Made by a program: the position numbers and the translations under genes
Origin: Ruminococcaceae bacterium UBA5397
GTDB taxonomy: Bacteria; Bacillota; Clostridia; Oscillospirales; Acutalibacteraceae
Length of the DNA stretch: 9,192 nt
Direction: 5' to 3'
Assembly (NCBI GenBank): GCA_002411615.1
Contig: DHOF01000026.1
Location: 1 to 9,192 of the forward strand
The notes under the pieces: generated by a model
Told to the model about the DNA's origin: nothing
Databases searched by the model: none
Seen by the model: only the letters and a program-made list of their open reading frames with translations
Part shown: in pieces, positions 5,593 to 9,192 of the stretch
Layout of the letters: each line of letters starts with the position of its first letter
How positions within the stretch are numbered: the first letter of the stretch is position 1

Positions 5593-5988
5593 TGATTGGT
5601 TTTTCAATAGATCACGAATTTCAGTTAGAAGCAGTTCTTCTTTTGAGGGCTCTAAAACTTTTTCTTTCTGTTCCTCCTGTTTCTGACGGAGACTGCTGAT
5701 TTTGTTTGCAAATTTCACCATTAGGAAAATTGAGAGGGAAATCATCAAGAAGTTAAAAATACTCTGAATAAAAGCACCATAAGTCAGTACGGCCTTCCCC
5801 ATTAGGGTAACGGAAAGATTGGAGAAATCAACGCCGCCGGTTAAAAGTCCGATGAGGGGCATAATGATGTCTTTTACAAGAGAGGTGACGATTGCGCTGA
5901 AAGCAGTGCCCATGACAACACCGACAGCCATATCCATCACATTGCCGCGCATGGAAAATTCTTTAAACTCCTGAATGAATTTTTTCAT
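5584..5988 (-). CDS. mscL: Large-conductance mechanosensitive channel MscL
   Basis: A 134-aa inner-membrane channel that opens under membrane tension and releases solutes during hypo-osmotic shock; it works as a homopentamer. The conserved N-terminal helix and first membrane segment are clear (FKEFSMRGNVMDMAVGV, then TM1 to about residue 45 with SLVKDIIMPLIG). A short extracellular loop (about 50-67) and TM2 (about 68-95) follow. The C-terminal charged bundle (about 100-134, with EEQKEK and LLLTEIRDLLKN) is normal for the family, as is the length. AGGGGA lies 7 nt upstream of the ATG, with seven T between. It lies downstream of the dehydratase-like gene on the same strand (89-nt gap). That gap holds a hairpin structure and a possible promoter, so mscL is probably expressed independently, at least in part. 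Confidence 0.97.
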   Translation of the reverse strand: MKKFIQEFKEFSMRGNVMDMAVGVVMGTAFSAIVTSLVKDIIMPLIGLLTGGVDFSNLSVTLMGKAVLTYGAFIQSIFNFLMISLSIFLMVKFANKISSLRQKQEEQKEKVLEPSKEELLLTEIRDLLKNQSEK

Positions 5989-6064
5989 AAAAAAATCCCC
6001 TGCCTTTCTAGAAGTTACTTTTTATTATCAACAAATTCAGCGAAAAAGCAACTATGGCAGAGGA
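5989..6064 (-). terminator. Two-tier hairpin after the dehydratase gene; also masks the mscL ribosome site
   Basis: In - strand RNA, UCCUCUGCC (6064-6056) pairs with GGCAGGGGA (6004-5996) over 9 bp with one wobble. Inside, GUUGCUUUUU (6052-6043) pairs with AAAAAGUAAC (6023-6014) over 10 bp with one wobble. Seven U (5995-5989) follow, then the mscL ATG at once. It begins 13 nt after the dehydratase stop, so it may be that gene's terminator. The right arm contains the mscL Shine-Dalgarno sequence. The fold was done by eye. Confidence 0.5.
6024..6051 (-). promoter_or_regulatory. Candidate promoter for mscL
   Basis: On the - strand TTGCTT (6051-6046), a 16-nt spacer and GATAAT (6029-6024) are followed by an expected start near 6017 and a leader of about 30 nt. 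It lies inside the inner hairpin. A transcript from here would lack the left arms, leaving the ribosome site free. Confidence 0.4.
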
Positions 6065-6077
6065 ATTTTGCTTTATT

Positions 6078-7373
6078 TTATTTCTTTTGGTCGGATTGTG
6101 CAGCCTTTTTTTGCAGGTTTTCGCGAGCGACTGCCAGCATTAACTTAATACGGTTTTCCTGATTGACCATGGTCGCGCTAGGATCATAATCGATCGGGAC
6201 AATATTGCTTTCCGGGCGCAGCGTTTTGATTCGGTGGATCATTCCTTTTCCGCAGATATGATTGGGCAGACAGCCGAAAGGCTGTGCGCAGACAATATTT
6301 TCATAGCCTGTTTCGCAGAGCTCCAGCATTTCGCCGGTCAAGAGCCAGCCTTCGCCCATCTTGTCTCCATAACCAATCACACCATTTGTTAATTCTTTTA
6401 CTTTAGCATATGGGGTTGGCACTTCAAGTTTTGGCTCACTTTGAAAGGCTTCTGTCAAAATATTCTGCATTTTTGTCAGATAATCAAATAAAACACTGAC
6501 TGCACCAAACTTAAATGGATTTCCACCATAAAGCTTAATATCTTCCAGACGGTTATCAACCTTGAAAATTGCAAAGTTTAAAAGACCCGGAACGTTTACT
6601 TCGCATCCCTGATCAAAAAGAAAATCCTCGAGATGGTTATTTGCAAAGGCTGCATATTTTACATAGATTTCTCCGACAACGCCAACCCGAATTTTTTGAA
6701 TCGTTTGGGTTGGTATTTTAGCAAAATCGTGAACAATTTTCAGAAGATTTTCTTTTTCCGCTTTTAAGCCTAATCCTTTTCCTAGTTTAAACTGGGAACA
6801 AAGTTCATCGACCCACTCTTTTACAAGGGCCTCACTGTCACCAACATGTGTTTCGTAAGGCTTGATTTGGTTGCGCAGTGCCATTAAAGCATCGCCATAG
6901 GCAACGGCAGCAATTACTTTTCTTAGCATGCTTAGAGTAATGGAAAAGCCGGGATTCGATTCCAGACGGGAAAGATTTAAGCTGACGACTGGAATTTGAT
7001 CCATCCCAGCTTTGTGAAGCGCTTTGCGCAGCAAGTGAATATAATTGCTTGCACGGCAGCCGCCGCCGGTCTGCGTAATGATCAAGGCGGTGTGATCGAG
7101 ATCATATTTTCCAGAATGAAGAGCGTCTATAAATTGTCCGATTACGAGGAGTGCTGGGTAACAGGTGTCGTTGTGCACATATTTGAGCCCTTCCTGAACA
7201 ATCGCAGGCCCGTCATTTTGCAGCAATTCCACTTTGTATCCGCAGTTGCGGAAAACATCTATGAAAAGGGAAAAGTGAATGGGAAGCATCATCGGACAAA
7301 GAAGGGTATAGTCTTTTTTCATCTCTTTCGTAAAGAGTAAACGTCCGGTATCGGTATATTTCAGTTCTGCCAT
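6078..7373 (-). CDS. 2-hydroxyacyl-CoA dehydratase-like protein (HgdB/D-component family)
   Basis: A 431-aa cytoplasmic, probably iron-sulfur protein. It resembles the C-terminal portion of the large (about 1,400-aa) 'acyl-CoA dehydratase activase-related' proteins of clostridia. Conserved segments include LFTKEMKKDYTLLCPMMLP (Cys26), YVHNDTCYPALLVIGQ (Cys71), TQTGGGCRASNYIHLLRKAL (Cys106), and a C-terminal cysteine cluster Cys362/Cys368/Cys374 in CAQPFGCLPNHICGKG, then IDYDPSATMVNQENR. The N-terminal and central cysteines could bind a [4Fe-4S] cluster. By family analogy it would receive electrons from the activase; the true substrate is unknown. The ATG is 9 nt after the activase TGA, in the same frame, with GTGAGG (overlapping that stop) 7 nt upstream, so translation is probably coupled. 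Confidence 0.85.
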   Translation of the reverse strand: MAELKYTDTGRLLFTKEMKKDYTLLCPMMLPIHFSLFIDVFRNCGYKVELLQNDGPAIVQEGLKYVHNDTCYPALLVIGQFIDALHSGKYDLDHTALIITQTGGGCRASNYIHLLRKALHKAGMDQIPVVSLNLSRLESNPGFSITLSMLRKVIAAVAYGDALMALRNQIKPYETHVGDSEALVKEWVDELCSQFKLGKGLGLKAEKENLLKIVHDFAKIPTQTIQKIRVGVVGEIYVKYAAFANNHLEDFLFDQGCEVNVPGLLNFAIFKVDNRLEDIKLYGGNPFKFGAVSVLFDYLTKMQNILTEAFQSEPKLEVPTPYAKVKELTNGVIGYGDKMGEGWLLTGEMLELCETGYENIVCAQPFGCLPNHICGKGMIHRIKTLRPESNIVPIDYDPSATMVNQENRIKLMLAVARENLQKKAAQSDQKK

Positions 7374-7382
7374 GATAAAGCC

Positions 7383-9192
7383 TCACTGGTCGAGGGCGGC
7401 AAAAAGGCTGCGAAGCCTGATTTTTACAGCGCCCAAATTTGTAATTTCGTCAATCTTTATTTGCGTATAGATCTTATCATTTGCCTCCAGAATGCTGCGA
7501 ACTTCATCCGTTGTGATGGCATCTACGCCGCAGCCAAAGGAGACCAGCTGGACTAGATTCATATCTTTCTGCGAGCTGACGTATTTAGCGGCAGCATAAA
7601 GCCTGGCATGATAAGTCCACTGATTCAGAACGCCGGTATGGAAGCGCTTGACTAGGCAACTGACCACGTCTTCGCTGATAACGGCAGCTCCCAGAGAAAT
7701 AATTAATTTATCGATTCCGTGATTAATTTCGGGATCAAGGTGATAGGGGCGTCCGCTCAAGACAATGATCGGCTTTTTCTCCTTGCGTGCCTCTTTAATG
7801 ATTTCATTTCCTTTTTCGCGAATATCGGAAAGATAAGCATTATAAGCATCATAGGCGGCATCGGAAGCTTTTTTGACTTCCTGCAGAGTAATTCCGGAGT
7901 AATATTTTTCAAGGATCTTGTGCATCTTTTTCGGGAAATCATGTCTTCTGTGAATTCCAACATAGTCATGAATAAAAGTTTTTCCCTGAAGTGCAACGGT
8001 ATTGGCGTTAATAACTTCTGGATAATAGGCGACGACAGGACAATTATAATGATTGTCTCCGAGCTTTTCGTCAAAATTATAGCTCATGCAGGGATAAAAG
8101 ATATGATCAATTCCCTGATCGAGCAGACTTAGAACATGTCCGTGGGTCAGCTTTGCAGGGAAGCAGACGGTGTCGCTCGGAATGGTGCTTTGGCCGCGGA
8201 TATAAAGCTCTCTGCTGGAAAGGGGAGAGAGTACAACTTCGAATCCCAGCGTGGTAAAGAAAGCATGCCAGAAAGGCAGCAGCTCGTAAAAATTAAGTCC
8301 CATCGGAATCCCAATTTTTCCCCGCGGGCCGGGAATCGGTTCATAGCTGCGAAGCTTTTTCAGTTTATAAGCATAAAGATCTAAATCGTCGCTTCCGCTT
8401 TTCTTGGTTATCGGGCGCTCACAGCGATTTCCGCCAATGAAGCGGCGGTTATTGCCGAAGATATTAATGGTCAAACGGCAGTGATTGCTGCACATACCGC
8501 AGTTTGTCACTTTGACTTCGTGTTTGAAATCGTTTAATTCGGCAAGAGAAATCAAAGAAGTTTCATGCGGTGATTTTTTTTGCTTTTTGATCGCATAGAT
8601 TGCAGCGCCGTAGGCTCCCATCAGTCCGGAGATATCGGGGCGGACAACTTCGACGCCTAATTCATTTTCGAAGACTCTTAAAACGGCGTCATTGAGGAAA
8701 GTACCGCCCTGAACGACAATTTTGCGGCCCAGCTCCTCAGCAGAAGCTGCACGAATTACTTTATAAATTGCATTTTTTACGACTCTTACAGATAATCCTG
8801 CAGAGATATCTGCTGTGGTTGCACCGTCTTTTTGGGCTTGCTTAACCTGGCTATTCATAAAAACTGTACAGCGGCTTCCTAAATCAACAGGATGTTTTGC
8901 AAAAAGGCCCAATTTTGCGAAATCAGCGATTTTATAACCAAGAGTATTTGCAAAAGTCTGCAGGAACGAACCGCAGCCAGAGGAGCAGGCTTCATTTAAG
9001 AAAATATTGTCGATCGCTCCACGGCGGATTTTAAAGCATTTCATGTCCTGACCACCAATGTCAATGACAAAGTCGACATCGGGCATAAAACGTTTGGCGG
9101 CTGTAAAATGTGCAATCGTTTCTACAATACCGTAGTCGAGTCCAAAAGCATTTTTCAGCAGTTCTTCACCGTAACCGGTTACAGCGCTGGAG
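7383..9192 (-). CDS. Acyl-CoA dehydratase activase (BcrAD/BadFG-like ATPase) fused to DUF2229; 5' end cut by the window
   Basis: 602 codons are visible and the frame runs off the right edge, so the N-terminus is missing. The Met at 9086 is internal: SSAVTGYGEELLKNAFG is already encoded upstream of it. Numbering from that Met, the second half of an actin-fold ATPase is seen: DIGGQDMK (9-16), a GGTFLND loop (127-133) and MGAYGAA (156-162). Cys34 (EACSSGCGSF) and Cys73 (SRCTVF) match the two cysteines that hold the dimer-bridging [4Fe-4S] cluster in HgdC-type activases. A CxxCxxxC plus Cys motif follows (196, 199, 203, 222), then DUF2229 (about 258-480, including STIPSDTVCFPAKLTHGH and SGRPYHLDPEINHGIDK) and an HGD-like tail (FGCGVDAITTDE, 517-528). 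Presumed role: ATP-driven single-electron transfer to the dehydratase-like partner encoded next. Confidence 0.88.
   Translation of the reverse strand, partial: SSAVTGYGEELLKNAFGLDYGIVETIAHFTAAKRFMPDVDFVIDIGGQDMKCFKIRRGAIDNIFLNEACSSGCGSFLQTFANTLGYKIADFAKLGLFAKHPVDLGSRCTVFMNSQVKQAQKDGATTADISAGLSVRVVKNAIYKVIRAASAEELGRKIVVQGGTFLNDAVLRVFENELGVEVVRPDISGLMGAYGAAIYAIKKQKKSPHETSLISLAELNDFKHEVKVTNCGMCSNHCRLTINIFGNNRRFIGGNRCERPITKKSGSDDLDLYAYKLKKLRSYEPIPGPRGKIGIPMGLNFYELLPFWHAFFTTLGFEVVLSPLSSRELYIRGQSTIPSDTVCFPAKLTHGHVLSLLDQGIDHIFYPCMSYNFDEKLGDNHYNCPVVAYYPEVINANTVALQGKTFIHDYVGIHRRHDFPKKMHKILEKYYSGITLQEVKKASDAAYDAYNAYLSDIREKGNEIIKEARKEKKPIIVLSGRPYHLDPEINHGIDKLIISLGAAVISEDVVSCLVKRFHTGVLNQWTYHARLYAAAKYVSSQKDMNLVQLVSFGCGVDAITTDEVRSILEANDKIYTQIKIDEITNLGAVKIRLRSLFAALDQ

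Noticed and set aside
7371..7388. Selenocysteine decoding of the TGA between activase and dehydratase modules
   Set aside because: A ribosome site and an ATG follow within 12 nt, I saw no obvious bacterial SECIS-like hairpin directly downstream, and the flanking residues are a linker rather than a redox motif.
7719..8132. 137-aa ORF on the + strand
   Set aside because: Antisense shadow of the activase/DUF2229 gene, with no ribosome site and no recognisable domain.
1..9192. CRISPR arrays, tRNA or rRNA genes, insertion sequences, toxin-antitoxin or phage genes
   Set aside because: No regularly spaced repeats, cloverleaf genes, transposase motifs or paired toxin-antitoxin frames were found by eye.

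Overview
The window looks like a chromosomal segment from an anaerobic, low-to-moderate-GC Firmicute, most likely a clostridial gut or fermentative species of the Oscillospiraceae/Ruminococcaceae type. This is inferred from strong GGAGG-type ribosome binding sites, sigma-A-like promoters, many hairpin-plus-U terminators, and two oxygen-sensitive acyl-CoA dehydratase-type iron-sulfur proteins. No taxonomic marker gene is present, so the assignment stays approximate. I see no rRNA, tRNA, CRISPR array, insertion sequence or phage gene.

Layout. (1) Positions 1-850, + strand: the last codons of what is probably an ABC permease, a LolD/MacB-type ABC ATPase, then a 25-bp hairpin that probably ends the operon. 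(2) Positions 859-1997, - strand: three separately terminated small genes. They encode a 48-aa basic coiled-coil-like peptide, a 63-aa DUF2892 membrane protein starting at GTG, and a 145-aa cupin with intact metal motifs. (3) Positions 2211-3030, + strand: two single-gene units. One encodes a 92-aa zinc-ribbon protein with a near-consensus promoter and a strong terminator. The other encodes a 66-aa charged protein of unknown function with its own terminator. (4) Positions 3100-5582, + strand: a two-gene operon of exodeoxyribonuclease III and a beta-CASP metallo-beta-lactamase ribonuclease, closed by a bidirectional terminator. (5) Positions 5584-9192, - strand: mscL, and upstream of it two parts of a very large 2-hydroxyacyl-CoA dehydratase/activase-like system. 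The activase plus DUF2229 part runs off the right edge. The dehydratase-like part follows in the same reading frame after a single TGA.

How the genes relate. Exonuclease III and the beta-CASP enzyme are almost certainly co-translated and are both nucleic-acid maintenance enzymes. The activase/dehydratase pair forms one transcription unit that probably assembles an ATP-driven electron-transfer complex. Its substrate cannot be told from the sequence. The other genes look like independent housekeeping or small-protein units.

Most unusual points: the in-frame TGA dividing the activase-dehydratase polypeptide; a two-tier hairpin between the dehydratase gene and mscL whose right arm contains the mscL Shine-Dalgarno sequence and is followed directly by seven U; a perfect 15-bp palindrome beside the cupin promoter; and two orphan small proteins. 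I did not find a clear new multi-gene defence or mobile system.
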